From Thermohalobaculum sediminis (GTDB lineage Bacteria; Pseudomonadota; Alphaproteobacteria; Rhodobacterales; Rhodobacteraceae), in NCBI RefSeq assembly GCF_023487995.1, contig NZ_JAMFKN010000001.1, positions 124,001 through 188,000 of the forward strand: DNA of 64,000 nucleotides, given 5' to 3'. The position numbers were made by a program, and so were the translations under genes. Positions 35,147-43,755 of the stretch are shown piece after piece (within the stretch, counting starts at the first letter, position 1; each line of letters opens with the position of its first letter). The notes under the pieces were generated by a model. That model had not been told where the DNA came from. It did no database searches and saw only the letters and a program-made list of their open reading frames with translations.

Positions 35147-35554
35147 TCAGCGCGTGCCCAGCGAGGCCCCGAGATCGGCCGCCTTCAGCGTCAGCGCATA
35201 GTCGACGATCCGGTCGAGTTCCTGCTGCGTCAGCTCGACCGGGTGAATGGGCGACGGGCGCTCGGGCGTGAAGGGCTCGGTCACGCCGGGGATCTGGGTG
35301 AAGGCGGGGTGGGGGCGCAGCGCATAGAAGCCGCGCATCTTGGCCTCGAACTCGGGATGGCCGCGCATGGCCGGGAAGGAGGGGGTCGAGCCGATTCCCC
35401 CCATTCGGTTGCGCGCGTCGATCACGTGGCAGCGGCCGCAGTGGAAGAGCGCGAGCTTTTCGCCCGACGCGGGATCGGCCAGCCCCGCGCGGTGCAGTCC
35501 CGTGGCCGCCACCAGCGCCAACGCCGCCATGCCTGCAACTCCCGGACGTCGCAT
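35147..35554 (-). CDS. Small c-type cytochrome
   Basis: A 135-residue secreted protein: signal peptide to about residue 26 (ending GLADP), then one haem site CGRCH (Cys39-Gly-Arg-Cys42-His43), and a C-terminal helix ELTQQELDRIVDYALTL typical of cytochrome c folds. A methionine in FPAMRGHP or AKMRGFY could be the sixth ligand. The partner is unknown. The ATG at 35554 is chosen for GGAGG 7 bases upstream; an ATG eight codons earlier is possible. Confidence 0.85.
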   Translation of the reverse strand: MRRPGVAGMAALALVAATGLHRAGLADPASGEKLALFHCGRCHVIDARNRMGGIGSTPSFPAMRGHPEFEAKMRGFYALRPHPAFTQIPGVTEPFTPERPSPIHPVELTQQELDRIVDYALTLKAADLGASLGTR

Positions 35555-35730
35555 CCCGCGTCCTCCCGCCGTTCGCACGGCAGGCTAGGCCGGGGCGCGG
35601 CGCGCCGCAACCCGCCCGCGCGTGGCCGCAACCTCGCGCGATCGTGCGGCAGTGCAACATGCGCGCGGTTGCCCGCGGCGCCGCGAGGGGCGATGCTCGC
35701 CGCCGGTAGGCTTCGGGCGGAGGTGCGGGA

Positions 35731-36792
35731 ATGGCGGCAGTTCACGGCACGCGGCGGATCAACCTCGCGCTTCAGGGCGGGGGCGCGCATGGAGCGTTCA
35801 CCTGGGGCGCGCTCGACCGGCTGCTCGAGGAGGAGCGGCTCGAGATCGAGGGGATCTCGGGCACATCCGCCGGCGCGATGAACGCGGCGATGCTCAAGAC
35901 CGGCCTGCTCGGCGGCGACCCGAAGGGCGCGGGCGGGCGCGAAGGGGCACGGGCACAGCTCGACCGATTCTGGGGCGAGGTCCGGCGGCAGGCACGGCGC
36001 AACGCGCACCCGATGGTCGAGTGGCTCGCGGTCTTCTCGCCCGAAGCGGCCGACCGGCTGCACGACGCGATGCGCGCCCCGCTCGACCACGCGCGGGAGA
36101 CGCTCAGCCGCTCGCTGTCGCCCTATCAGTGGAATCCGCTCAACATCAATCCGCTGGGCGACCTGCTGCGCGAGATGACCTGCTTCGAGCGGATCTGCCG
36201 GGGTTGCTTCCCGCATCTGTTCGTGTCCGCGACCAATGTGCGCACGGGCCGCATCAAGGTTTTCCGCGAGGCCGAGCTTTCGGTCGAGGTGTTTCTCGCC
36301 TCGGCCTGCCTGCCCTTCCTGTTCCAGGCGGTCGAAGTTGCGGGCGAGCACTATTGGGACGGCGGCTACATGGGGAATCCCGCACTGTTTCCGCTGTTCT
36401 ACGAAACCGGGACCGACGATATCCTGATCGTGCACGTCAATCCCATCGAGCGCCCGGACGTGCCAAGGTCTGCGCCGGACATCCTCAACCGGATCAACGA
36501 GATATCATTCAATTCCTCGCTTCTGCGCGAGCTTCGGGTGGTTGCCTTCGTTGGGCGCCTGATCGAGGAGGGCAGGATCTCGAACACCGAGATGAAATCG
36601 ATCCGCATCCATGCCGTCCGCGACGACGCGACGATGCGCTCGCTCGGCGTGGCGACCAAGCTCAGCCCGACGCCGCGGCTGCTCGACGACCTCAAGGCGG
36701 CCGGGCGCGCGGCGGCCGACGCCTTCCTGCGCGCGCATTGGGACAGCATCGGGCGGCGGGGAACGGTGGACATCCGCGCAATGCTGGACTGA
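35731..36792 (+). CDS. Patatin-like phospholipase
   Basis: A 353-residue lipid acyl hydrolase. The oxyanion hole is GGGAHG (residues 16-21), the nucleophile elbow is GTSAG with Ser46, and Asp210 in YWDGGYMGN completes the Ser-Asp dyad. No signal peptide, so it is cytoplasmic or delivered another way. Family members cleave phospholipid or storage-lipid acyl esters; the natural substrate is unknown. GGAGG lies upstream of the ATG. It is divergent from the cytochrome gene. Confidence 0.88.
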   Translation: MAAVHGTRRINLALQGGGAHGAFTWGALDRLLEEERLEIEGISGTSAGAMNAAMLKTGLLGGDPKGAGGREGARAQLDRFWGEVRRQARRNAHPMVEWLAVFSPEAADRLHDAMRAPLDHARETLSRSLSPYQWNPLNINPLGDLLREMTCFERICRGCFPHLFVSATNVRTGRIKVFREAELSVEVFLASACLPFLFQAVEVAGEHYWDGGYMGNPALFPLFYETGTDDILIVHVNPIERPDVPRSAPDILNRINEISFNSSLLRELRVVAFVGRLIEEGRISNTEMKSIRIHAVRDDATMRSLGVATKLSPTPRLLDDLKAAGRAAADAFLRAHWDSIGRRGTVDIRAMLD

Positions 36793-36881
36793 TGCGCGGC
36801 GCGCGCGCCGCGGCGGCTTGCGCGCGATGACGGGCTGGGCGATGACTGGGGCGCACATCCCGCCACCCCGGCCGCGCCCCG

Positions 36882-37358
36882 ATGATCACGATCCTCGCCC
36901 TCTGCACCGGCAACGCGTCGCGCTCGATTCTGGCCGAGGCCATCCTGAACCGCGATGGCGGGGGGCGCGTGCGAGCCTTCTCGGCCGGATCGAACCCGGC
37001 CGGGGTGGTGGCGCGCGCAACGCTCGACTGCCTCGCCGCGCGCGGTCTGCCGGTTGGCGGGCTGCGCTCGAAGGGCTGGGCCGAGTTCGCGGGCCCCGGC
37101 GCGCCGCCGCTCGACATCGTGCTGACGCTGTGTCCGGCCGTGGCGGCCGAACTGCCGCCGACCTGGCCCGGCCGGCCGGTCGCGGTCGACTGGCCGATGG
37201 ACGAGCCGCTGGCCGCGACGCCGGGCGAGCGCGCGCTGGCCTTCGCGCTGGCCTATCACCGCCTTTCGGCGCGCATCAACGCGGCGCTGGCCCTGCCCCT
37301 CGAGCGGCTCGCACGCGACGAACTGGCCGAGCGGCTGGGCGCCATCGGGCGCGGCTGA
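36882..37358 (+). CDS. Low-molecular-weight phosphatase / ArsC-like protein
   Basis: A 158-residue protein with the P-loop CTGNASRS (Cys8, Arg14) of the LMW protein-tyrosine-phosphatase and thioredoxin-type arsenate reductase family, and a second cysteine in VLTLC. The region WPGRPVAVDWPMDEP corresponds to the arsenate-reductase-like HWGFPDP block. Usually these ArsC proteins have CTGNSCRS; here the second cysteine position is Ala/Ser, so arsenate reduction is uncertain. No ars genes nearby. The start lacks a strong ribosome site. Confidence 0.72.
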   Translation: MITILALCTGNASRSILAEAILNRDGGGRVRAFSAGSNPAGVVARATLDCLAARGLPVGGLRSKGWAEFAGPGAPPLDIVLTLCPAVAAELPPTWPGRPVAVDWPMDEPLAATPGERALAFALAYHRLSARINAALALPLERLARDELAERLGAIGRG

Positions 37359-37434
37359 GCGGCCGGCGCCGTTCGGCGGATTGCGCCGGGCCGCGGCACG
37401 TGACAGGGTGCGGCGCACACTCACGGGAGCCGCG

Positions 37435-38997
37435 ATGATCCCCGACGACAGCCTGTTCGACATGGGCCCGCCGCCGCCCTTCCCCGCGCGATTCAACATG
37501 GCGCGCCATGTGCTCGGCGCCGCCGGGCGGACCCCCGACAAGCTTGCGCTGAGGGTGCTGGGCGACGCCACCGGCGCGGTGGCCGAGGCCTGGAGCTACG
37601 CCGATCTCGACCGCGCGATCCGCGCGACCGCGGCCGGGCTGCGCGCGGCCGGCCTTTCGCGCGGCGATCGGGTGGCGCTCAGGGTGGGGAATCTCTCGGA
37701 TTTCCCGATCCTGTTCTTCGGCACGATCGCGGCGGGGGGCGTGGCGGTGCCCACGTCCTCGCAGCTCACGGCGGGCGAGTTCGACGCGCTTCTGGGCGAC
37801 ATGCGGCCGCGCTTCGCCGCCGTCTCGGACGACCTCGCCGTCCGGCTGCCCGAGGGGGTGACGCCGCTGCCGCCGCCGGCATGGGACGAACTGCGCGCGA
37901 CGCCGCCGGGCGACATCGAGGACACCGGCGCCGACGACCCCGCCTTCATGATCTACACCTCGGGCACCTCGGGCAAGCCGCGGGGCGTGCTGCACGCGCA
38001 GCGTTCGGCCCATGCCCGGCGGATGATGTGGCAGGGCTGGTACGGGCTGTCGGAGGCCGACACCGTGCTCCATGCCGGGGCCTTCAACTGGACCTACACG
38101 CTGGGCGCGGGCCTGACTGACCCCTGGGCGGCGGGGGCCTCGACGCTGATCTATGCCGGGCCGCGGGATGCCCATGTCTGGCCGCGGCTGGCGCGTGCGC
38201 ATGGCGCCAGCATCTTCGCGGCGGTGCCGGGCGTCTACCGCCAGATGCTGCGCGGCGCCGGGGGGCTGGGCGGGGACTTCGCGGGCCTGCGCCATGGCCT
38301 CACGGCGGGCGAGCGGATGCCCGAGGCGGTGGCGGCCGAATGGCGCGCGGCGACGGGCAAGCCGCTCTACGAGGCGCTGGGGATGTCCGAGGTCTCGACC
38401 TACATCTCGTCCTCGCCCTCGGCGCCGCCGCGCCCGGGCGCCTCGGGCCGGCCGCAGGACGGGCGCCGGGTCGCGATCCTGGCCGAGGACGGGGCGGGCG
38501 ACGCGCCGGTCGCGGTCGGCGAGCCGGGGCTGCTCGCGGTCTCGCGCCGCGACCCGGGACTGATGCTGGGCTACTGGAACGACCCGGCCGCCACGGCGGC
38601 GGCGATGCGGGGCGAGTGGTTCCTGACCGGCGACCGCGCCGCGATGGACGCGGATGGCTACATCACCTATCTGGGCCGCGCCGACGAAGTGATGAACGCG
38701 CTGGGCTACCGCGTCGCGCCGCAGGAGGTCGAGGAGGCCATCGCCCGGCACCCCGGCGTCGCCGACGTGGCGGTGGCCGAGCTGCCGGTGCGCGCGGACC
38801 TCGCGCTGATCGCGGCCTTCGTCGTGCCGAGGGGCCACTGGCCTGGCGACGAGGCGCTGGCGGCGCACGCGGCCGCGACGCTCGCGCCCTACAAGGCCCC
38901 GAAGCTGTGGATCGCGGTGGAGAGCCTGCCCCGCAGCCCGAACGGCAAGCTGCAGCGCCGCGCGCTGGTGGCTGCACACCGGCGCGACCGGACCTGA
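37435..38997 (+). CDS. Acyl-CoA synthetase / AMP-dependent ligase
   Basis: A 520-residue ANL-superfamily enzyme. The phosphate loop is YTSGTSGKPRG (174-184), the adenylate region ALGMSEVSTYIS, the hinge YLGRADEVMNALGYRV and the C-terminal catalytic lysine in PNGKLQRR (Lys505). It activates a carboxylic acid to an acyl-AMP and then to a CoA thioester. Benzoate- or medium-chain-type substrates are possible but not decidable here. The start at 37435 (MIPDDSLFDMG) is preferred over the upstream ATG at 37381. Confidence 0.88.
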   Translation: MIPDDSLFDMGPPPPFPARFNMARHVLGAAGRTPDKLALRVLGDATGAVAEAWSYADLDRAIRATAAGLRAAGLSRGDRVALRVGNLSDFPILFFGTIAAGGVAVPTSSQLTAGEFDALLGDMRPRFAAVSDDLAVRLPEGVTPLPPPAWDELRATPPGDIEDTGADDPAFMIYTSGTSGKPRGVLHAQRSAHARRMMWQGWYGLSEADTVLHAGAFNWTYTLGAGLTDPWAAGASTLIYAGPRDAHVWPRLARAHGASIFAAVPGVYRQMLRGAGGLGGDFAGLRHGLTAGERMPEAVAAEWRAATGKPLYEALGMSEVSTYISSSPSAPPRPGASGRPQDGRRVAILAEDGAGDAPVAVGEPGLLAVSRRDPGLMLGYWNDPAATAAAMRGEWFLTGDRAAMDADGYITYLGRADEVMNALGYRVAPQEVEEAIARHPGVADVAVAELPVRADLALIAAFVVPRGHWPGDEALAAHAAATLAPYKAPKLWIAVESLPRSPNGKLQRRALVAAHRRDRT

Positions 38998-39075
38998 GCG
39001 CGCGGCGGATCACAGACCCGATCACGGAATCGTGCGCCCCTTTCGCGGCGAGGGCCAGGCGATTACCTTGGAGCC

Positions 39076-39732
39076 ATGATTCAGCTCGACATCATCTCGG
39101 ACCCGGTCTGCCCGTGGTGCTACATCGGCAAGGTGCGGCTCGACCGCGCGCTGGCGGCGGCACGTTCGAATCCCTTCCGCATCGTCTGGCGCATGTTCCG
39201 CCTCAACCCGGACATGCCGGCCGAGGGGATGGACCGCCGCGCCTATCTCGACGCGAAGTTCGGCGGTCCCGCCGGCACGGCCCGCGTCTACGGCGCGGTC
39301 GACGCCGCCGGGCGGGCCGAGGGGATCGACTGGGACCTCGACCGGATCGGCCGGGCGCCACAGACGCTGGACGCCCACCGCCTGATCCGCTGGGCCGCCG
39401 CCGAGGGCGCCGAGCAGCGCGTGGCCGACGCGATCTTCCGGGCCTATTTCCATGACGGCCAGGACATCTCGGACCACGACACGCTGGTGCAGATCGGCGC
39501 GTCCTGCGGCATGGACGCCGCGATCCTGCGCCACCTGCTGGCCGGAGACGCGGATCGCGCCGAACTGGAAGCCGAGGAAGCCGAGGCGCGGCAGATGGGC
39601 GTGACCGGCGTGCCCTGCTTCGTCATCGGCGGACGCCACGTGGTGCAGGGAGCGCAGGAGAGCGACACCTGGGGCCGGATCATCGCCGAGCTCGCCGCCC
39701 TCGATGCAAGGATGACGGAGGCCGCACGATGA
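39076..39732 (+). CDS. DsbA family oxidoreductase (FrnE-like)
   Basis: A 218-residue thioredoxin-fold protein with the active site CPWC (Cys12-Pro-Trp-Cys15) at the N-terminus, a helical insertion, and the cis-proline block GVTGVPCFVIGG. There is no signal peptide, so it is a cytosolic FrnE-type disulfide oxidoreductase or isomerase. It overlaps the following membrane protein gene by four bases. Confidence 0.88.
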   Translation: MIQLDIISDPVCPWCYIGKVRLDRALAAARSNPFRIVWRMFRLNPDMPAEGMDRRAYLDAKFGGPAGTARVYGAVDAAGRAEGIDWDLDRIGRAPQTLDAHRLIRWAAAEGAEQRVADAIFRAYFHDGQDISDHDTLVQIGASCGMDAAILRHLLAGDADRAELEAEEAEARQMGVTGVPCFVIGGRHVVQGAQESDTWGRIIAELAALDARMTEAAR

Positions 39733-40220
39733 AGATGCTCGTCGACACCCTCGACCAGGCCAGCAACGACCCGCTGGTCTGGGGCGCCGTGGGGCTGATC
39801 GCGCTGCACGGCATCGGCGCGACGGTGAAGTGGCTTCGCTGCCCCTATCTGTGCCGGACCGCCCAGATCACGCGCGACGAGGCCGAGGCGCGCCTGCGCA
39901 ACCCTTTCATAGCCGGGCCGCGGTTCTTCGTGGTCATGCTGATGGGTATCGCGGCCCTGGTCGCGGGCCTCGTGCTGATCGACGCGGGCCGGATTCCCAA
40001 CTATGCCCTGCTGCTGGTGATCGCAGGGGTCTTCGTCGTCCAGATCGAGCCAGCGCGGCTCAGGGTCAGCGAGGCCGTGGCGCGCGTCGTCGCGAGCGAG
40101 GCCGCGACCCCCGAGCAGATGACGATCGCGCACAAGCGGCTGCGCGACAGCCACCTGTGGTTCGTGGCGCTCAACTTCGTGCTGGTCATCGCCATGGTCG
40201 CGGGCCTCGCCGCCTTCTGA
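39729..40220 (+). CDS. Membrane protein of unknown function (163 aa)
   Basis: Three or four hydrophobic segments (about residues 17-35, 63-85, 91-110 and 144-163) surround a polar helical region with ITRDEAEARLRNPF and SEAVARVVASEAATPE. No family recognised. Coupling to the DsbA-like gene (ATGA) suggests a related role. A small CACCGC/GCGGTG stem lies after its stop, between it and the opposing gene. Confidence 0.75.
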   Translation: MKMLVDTLDQASNDPLVWGAVGLIALHGIGATVKWLRCPYLCRTAQITRDEAEARLRNPFIAGPRFFVVMLMGIAALVAGLVLIDAGRIPNYALLLVIAGVFVVQIEPARLRVSEAVARVVASEAATPEQMTIAHKRLRDSHLWFVALNFVLVIAMVAGLAAF

Positions 40221-40253
40221 CATCGCACCGCCCTGCCCCGCGGCGCGGTGGCG

Positions 40254-41243
40254 TCAGGCCGCGGGCAGCCGGTCGCGGCCGTGCGGGCTGTCGAGGTCGA
40301 GTTCCGGCCCCATCGGCACGATGCCCGTCGGGTTCACGCTGGCATGGCTGGCGTAGTAGTGGAACTTGATGTGGTCCATCCGCACCGTGCCGCAGATGCC
40401 GGGATGCTGCCAGAGATCGCGCAGATAGCCCGACAGGGCAGGATAATCGGCGATCCTGCGGATGTTGCACTTGAAGTGGCCGACATAGACCGCATCGAAG
40501 CGGATCAGCGTGGTGAACAGCCGCCAGTCGGCCTCGGTCAGCCGCTCGCCCGCGAGATAGCGGCGCGTGGCAAGTCGCGCATCGAGCGCGTCGAGCGTCT
40601 CGAACAGCGCCGACACCGCCTCGTCATAGGCGCCTTGCGTGGTCGCGAACCCGGCCTTGTAGACGCCGTTGTTGACCGTGTCGTAGATCCGTTCGTTGAG
40701 CTGGTCGATCTCGCCGCGCAGGGCCTCGGGGTAGAAGTCGAGCCGGTTGCCGGTGATCCCGTCGAAGGCCGAATTGAACATGCGGATGATCTCGGACGAT
40801 TCGTTCGAGACGATCGTGGCGCGCTCGCGGTCCCATAGCACCGGCACGGTCACACGCCCCGACGCGGTGGGGTTCGCCGCCAGGTAGACGTCGCGCAGGA
40901 ACCGCTTGCCCATCAGCGTGTCGCCCGTCGCGCCGTCGAAATCGGTGGCGAAGGTCCAGCCGTCCGCCTTCATCAGCGGGTGGACGACCGAGAAGCCGAC
41001 ATGCGCCTCGAGGTCCTTGAGCCGGCGGAAGATCAGGGTCCGGTGCGCCCACGGGCAGGCATGGCTGACATAGAGGTGATAGCGCCCGCTTTCCGCCGCG
41101 AAGCCGCCCTCGCCCGAGGGGCCGGGCGCGCCGTCGGGCGTCACCCAGTTTCGAAACTTCGCCGTGTCGCGCACGAAGCGGCCGCCCGACTTGCCGGTAT
41201 CGTACCACTGGTCGCGCCATTCTCCTTCGACGAGCAGTCCCAT
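40254..41243 (-). CDS. Glutathionyl-hydroquinone reductase
   Basis: A 329-residue member of the Xi-class glutathione transferases. The catalytic motif HACPWAHRT places Cys63 as the nucleophile; the VPVLWDRERATIVSNESSEI block is the glutathione site and the all-alpha domain follows. The family reduces glutathionyl-(hydro)quinones to hydroquinones with GSH. The start at 41243 is preceded by a GGAGG-rich leader. Confidence 0.92.
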   Translation of the reverse strand: MGLLVEGEWRDQWYDTGKSGGRFVRDTAKFRNWVTPDGAPGPSGEGGFAAESGRYHLYVSHACPWAHRTLIFRRLKDLEAHVGFSVVHPLMKADGWTFATDFDGATGDTLMGKRFLRDVYLAANPTASGRVTVPVLWDRERATIVSNESSEIIRMFNSAFDGITGNRLDFYPEALRGEIDQLNERIYDTVNNGVYKAGFATTQGAYDEAVSALFETLDALDARLATRRYLAGERLTEADWRLFTTLIRFDAVYVGHFKCNIRRIADYPALSGYLRDLWQHPGICGTVRMDHIKFHYYASHASVNPTGIVPMGPELDLDSPHGRDRLPAA

Positions 41244-41402
41244 CCTCCGTCTCCCTCCTGCCGCGCGATCCCGGTGCCGCCTGCCATCCACCTAGTCACG
41301 CCGCCGGCGTGGTGAACCCCGACGCCGGAAAAAGACCGTTGCGCGCCCGGCAATTCCCCGTCGATCCTGCGCGCCAGTCGAAGGGCCGGAAGGGGGAAGG
41401 CG

Positions 41403-42455
41403 ATGCGCGCCTCGAAGATCATCCATGTCGTCTCGGCCCATGCCGAGGGCGAGGTCGGCGATGTCATCGTCGGCGGCGTGGCCCCGCCGCCGGGCGCGAC
41501 GCTTTGGGAACAGTCGCGCTGGATCGCCCGCGACGGGCGCTTGCGCGCCTTCGTCCTGAACGAGCCGCGCGGCGGCGTGTTCCGCCATGTCAATCTGCTG
41601 GTACCGCCAAAGGACCCGCGGGCGGACGCGGCCTTCATCATCATGGAGCCCGAGGACACGCCACCGATGTCGGGCTCGAACTCGATCTGCGTGGCGACGG
41701 TGGTGCTGGAAACGGGCCTCGTTCCGATGACCGAGCCCGAGACGGTGCTGCATCTGGAAGCACCCGCGGGGCTGGTCGAGATCCGCGCCGCGTGCCGCGA
41801 CGGCCGCGTCGAGCGGATCACGCTGCGCAACGTGCCGTCCTTCGCCGACCGCCTTGACGCGGCGCTCGAGGTCCCGGGCCTCGGGACGCTGACGGTGGAC
41901 ACGGCCTATGGCGGCGACAGCTTCGTGATCGCGGACGCGCGCGTGCTGGGCTTTTCGCTAGCGCCCGACGAGGCGCGCGAGCTGGCCGAGACCGGCATCC
42001 GCATCACCGCGGCGGCGAACGAGCAGCTTGGCTTCCGTCATCCCGAGAACCCCGAATGGGACCACATCTCGTTCTGCCAGATCACGCTCCCGGTCGAGAC
42101 CGTCGATGGCGTCAGGACGGGTCGCAATACCGTGGCGATCCAGCCCGGCAAGCTCGACCGCTCGCCCACCGGCACTGGCTGCTCGGCGCGCATGGCAGTC
42201 CTGCACGCGCGTGGCGGGCTTGCCTTGGGCGAGGCGTTCCGCGGCGTCTCGATCCTCGGCTCGGAGTTCCATTGCCGCATCGAAGGGACGACGACCGTCG
42301 CGGGCAAGCCTGCGATCCTGCCCTCGGTCTCCGGGCGGGCCTGGGTGACCGGCATCCACCAGCACATGCTGGACCCCGCAGACCCGTGGCCCGCGGGCTA
42401 CAGGCTTTCGGATACATGGCCGAGGATCGGAGCGGCCGGGCGTCAGGCCCGATAG
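41403..42455 (+). CDS. Proline racemase / hydroxyproline dehydratase family protein with Ser/Thr active site
   Basis: A 350-residue member of the proline racemase superfamily. The two catalytic positions normally read MCGHN/MCGHG and SPCGTG. Here they are MSGSN with Ser90 and SPTGTGC with Thr256; Cys260 is four residues further. Racemases and 4-hydroxyproline epimerases use two Cys (or Ser/Cys); trans-3-hydroxyproline dehydratases use Cys/Thr. A Ser/Thr pair makes a racemase unlikely and leaves the reaction open. It overlaps the opposing DUF4239-like gene tail-to-tail by 13 bases. Confidence 0.85.
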   Translation: MRASKIIHVVSAHAEGEVGDVIVGGVAPPPGATLWEQSRWIARDGRLRAFVLNEPRGGVFRHVNLLVPPKDPRADAAFIIMEPEDTPPMSGSNSICVATVVLETGLVPMTEPETVLHLEAPAGLVEIRAACRDGRVERITLRNVPSFADRLDAALEVPGLGTLTVDTAYGGDSFVIADARVLGFSLAPDEARELAETGIRITAAANEQLGFRHPENPEWDHISFCQITLPVETVDGVRTGRNTVAIQPGKLDRSPTGTGCSARMAVLHARGGLALGEAFRGVSILGSEFHCRIEGTTTVAGKPAILPSVSGRAWVTGIHQHMLDPADPWPAGYRLSDTWPRIGAAGRQAR

Positions 42456-43225
42456 TCCGCGATCGTCGCGGCGACATCTATCATCGGCTGGCGGTCTACC
42501 CTGATGAACCCCCTGCCGGGCCGGTCGAGATCGTGGATCAGCAGGATGACCGCGGCAATCATCAGCGCCATGAGCCCCGTCGACACCCTCAGCCCATGTC
42601 CCTCGACGCGGTTCGCATATCCGGTGAACCCGAACGAGACGGCGCCGATCAGGTAGATCGCGAGATAGACGACGGCCGGGATATGGGAAAAATGCGCCGC
42701 GAGCCGGGCGGTCTGGAGATCGAACATCACGTTCAGCGCGGCGATATAGGCCCCCGTCGGAACCGGGCGGTCGTCGACTTCCGCGACCGCGATCGCCTGC
42801 CGCCAAAGGCTTTCCTGCAGCGCGCCGGAGCGCGCGACCTGCTCCGCCAGATCGCTTCGCCTTGGTGTCGGGCGCGAGATCTCGACTCGCAGCGCGACAT
42901 AGTCGCGAAGGAGCGCGAGGCTTTCGGCGGCATGCGGCTCGGGCAGCAGACGCGCGCGGAGCGCGGCGGTCGAGATGGCGTTCGCCTCTTCGATCGCAGA
43001 CGCGCGGCGCGCCTCGTGCCGGGTCAGCGCCATGGCGAAGGTGAAGGCGATCATCAGGCCAAGCATGCCAAGGACCGCGGAATGCAGCGTTGCCACGCTC
43101 GGCACGGCTGGTCCTCCGGCCGTCGTCCGGCGACTGCAGAGCCGGCCGACGAAGGCGCCGGCAATGAAGACAACGACACTGGCAAGGTAGATCAGCCAAA
43201 GGGGCAGATCGATGAATTCGACCAT
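42443..43225 (-). CDS. Bestrophin-like DUF4239 membrane protein
   Basis: A 260-residue protein with two N-terminal hydrophobic helices (about 8-30 and 52-70), a polar helical middle (residues 75-170) and two C-terminal helices, ending [12 protein letters not shown], the most characteristic motif of the DUF4239 family. Function is unproven; similarity to bestrophin-type anion channels has been suggested for the family. The start at 43225 gives [10 protein letters not shown]; an ATG at 43285 is possible. Confidence 0.78.
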   Translation of the reverse strand: MVEFIDLPLWLIYLASVVVFIAGAFVGRLCSRRTTAGGPAVPSVATLHSAVLGMLGLMIAFTFAMALTRHEARRASAIEEANAISTAALRARLLPEPHAAESLALLRDYVALRVEISRPTPRRSDLAEQVARSGALQESLWRQAIAVAEVDDRPVPTGAYIAALNVMFDLQTARLAAHFSHIPAVVYLAIYLIGAVSFGFTGYANRVEGHGLRVSTGLMALMIAAVILLIHDLDRPGRGFIRVDRQPMIDVAATIADYRA

Positions 43226-43467
43226 GGATGTCACGCTCCAAAGGGCGTGGGAGACCTTCCCGTTGCGACCGTCGGGCGGCATCAAATCCGCCGCACCGGG
43301 TAAAACGCTAGATTACCTGTCGGTTCGGCGCCAGCGGACGCGTGAAGCGCGCTGGCGCGGGCAAGTAAAAAAACTCCATGTCAAGACGTGATCTCCCGTC
43401 ACATTTGTGCATAGATCGTGACCGGCGGCGCTATCCTGTGCCGCCACTTCAGACATGGGAGGACGAC

Positions 43468-43671
43468 ATGGTCGGTTCCGACAACCGGACTCGCACATCC
43501 GCCGCCACTCCCGGGCGTGATGCAAAGACGCTCGACAGACGCAGGTCCAAGACCGAGACAACGGATGGGCGGGCTGTGCACGCCTGTCCGGCGCACCGAT
43601 GGGTCGAGGAGCGCCGCGCCAACCGCGCGGCACAACCGGCGCCGCGACTTCCCGCTTTCGTCGCAAGCTGA
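43468..43671 (+). CDS. Possible small basic protein (67 aa)
   Basis: A short frame beginning MVGSDNRTRTSAATPG, preceded by a near-ideal GGGAGGACGAC ribosome site and followed 58 bases later by a strong terminator. The product is Arg/Thr/Ala-rich, highly charged and has no recognised domain. The supporting signals are the ribosome site and terminator; composition alone would not justify it. Confidence 0.38.
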   Translation: MVGSDNRTRTSAATPGRDAKTLDRRRSKTETTDGRAVHACPAHRWVEERRANRAAQPAPRLPAFVAS

Positions 43672-43729
43672 CGCGAGGCGGGCCCCGGCGCCCCGGCGCG
43701 CCTGGCGGACGTCTTTGAAGACCTTGAGA

Positions 43730-43755
43730 AAGGCGGCGGTCACGCCGCCTTTTTT
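43730..43755. terminator. Bidirectional Rho-independent terminator over the mfd stop codon
   Basis: AAGGCGGCG and CGCCGCCTT form a 9-bp stem with a 4-base GTCA loop, followed by further T residues on the plus strand; the minus strand has TTTC. The mfd TGA lies across the loop, so the hairpin includes the end of the coding region. It would terminate both mfd and the small plus-strand ORF. Confidence 0.75.

Noticed and set aside
37381-37434. Alternative upstream ATG for the acyl-CoA ligase
   Set aside because: The added 18 residues are Arg-rich and unlike a ligase N-terminus; MIPDDSLFDMG is a more plausible start.
40226-40250. CACCGC/GCGGTG stem between convergent genes as a terminator
   Set aside because: Only six pairs with a long loop and no T-tract; too weak to call.
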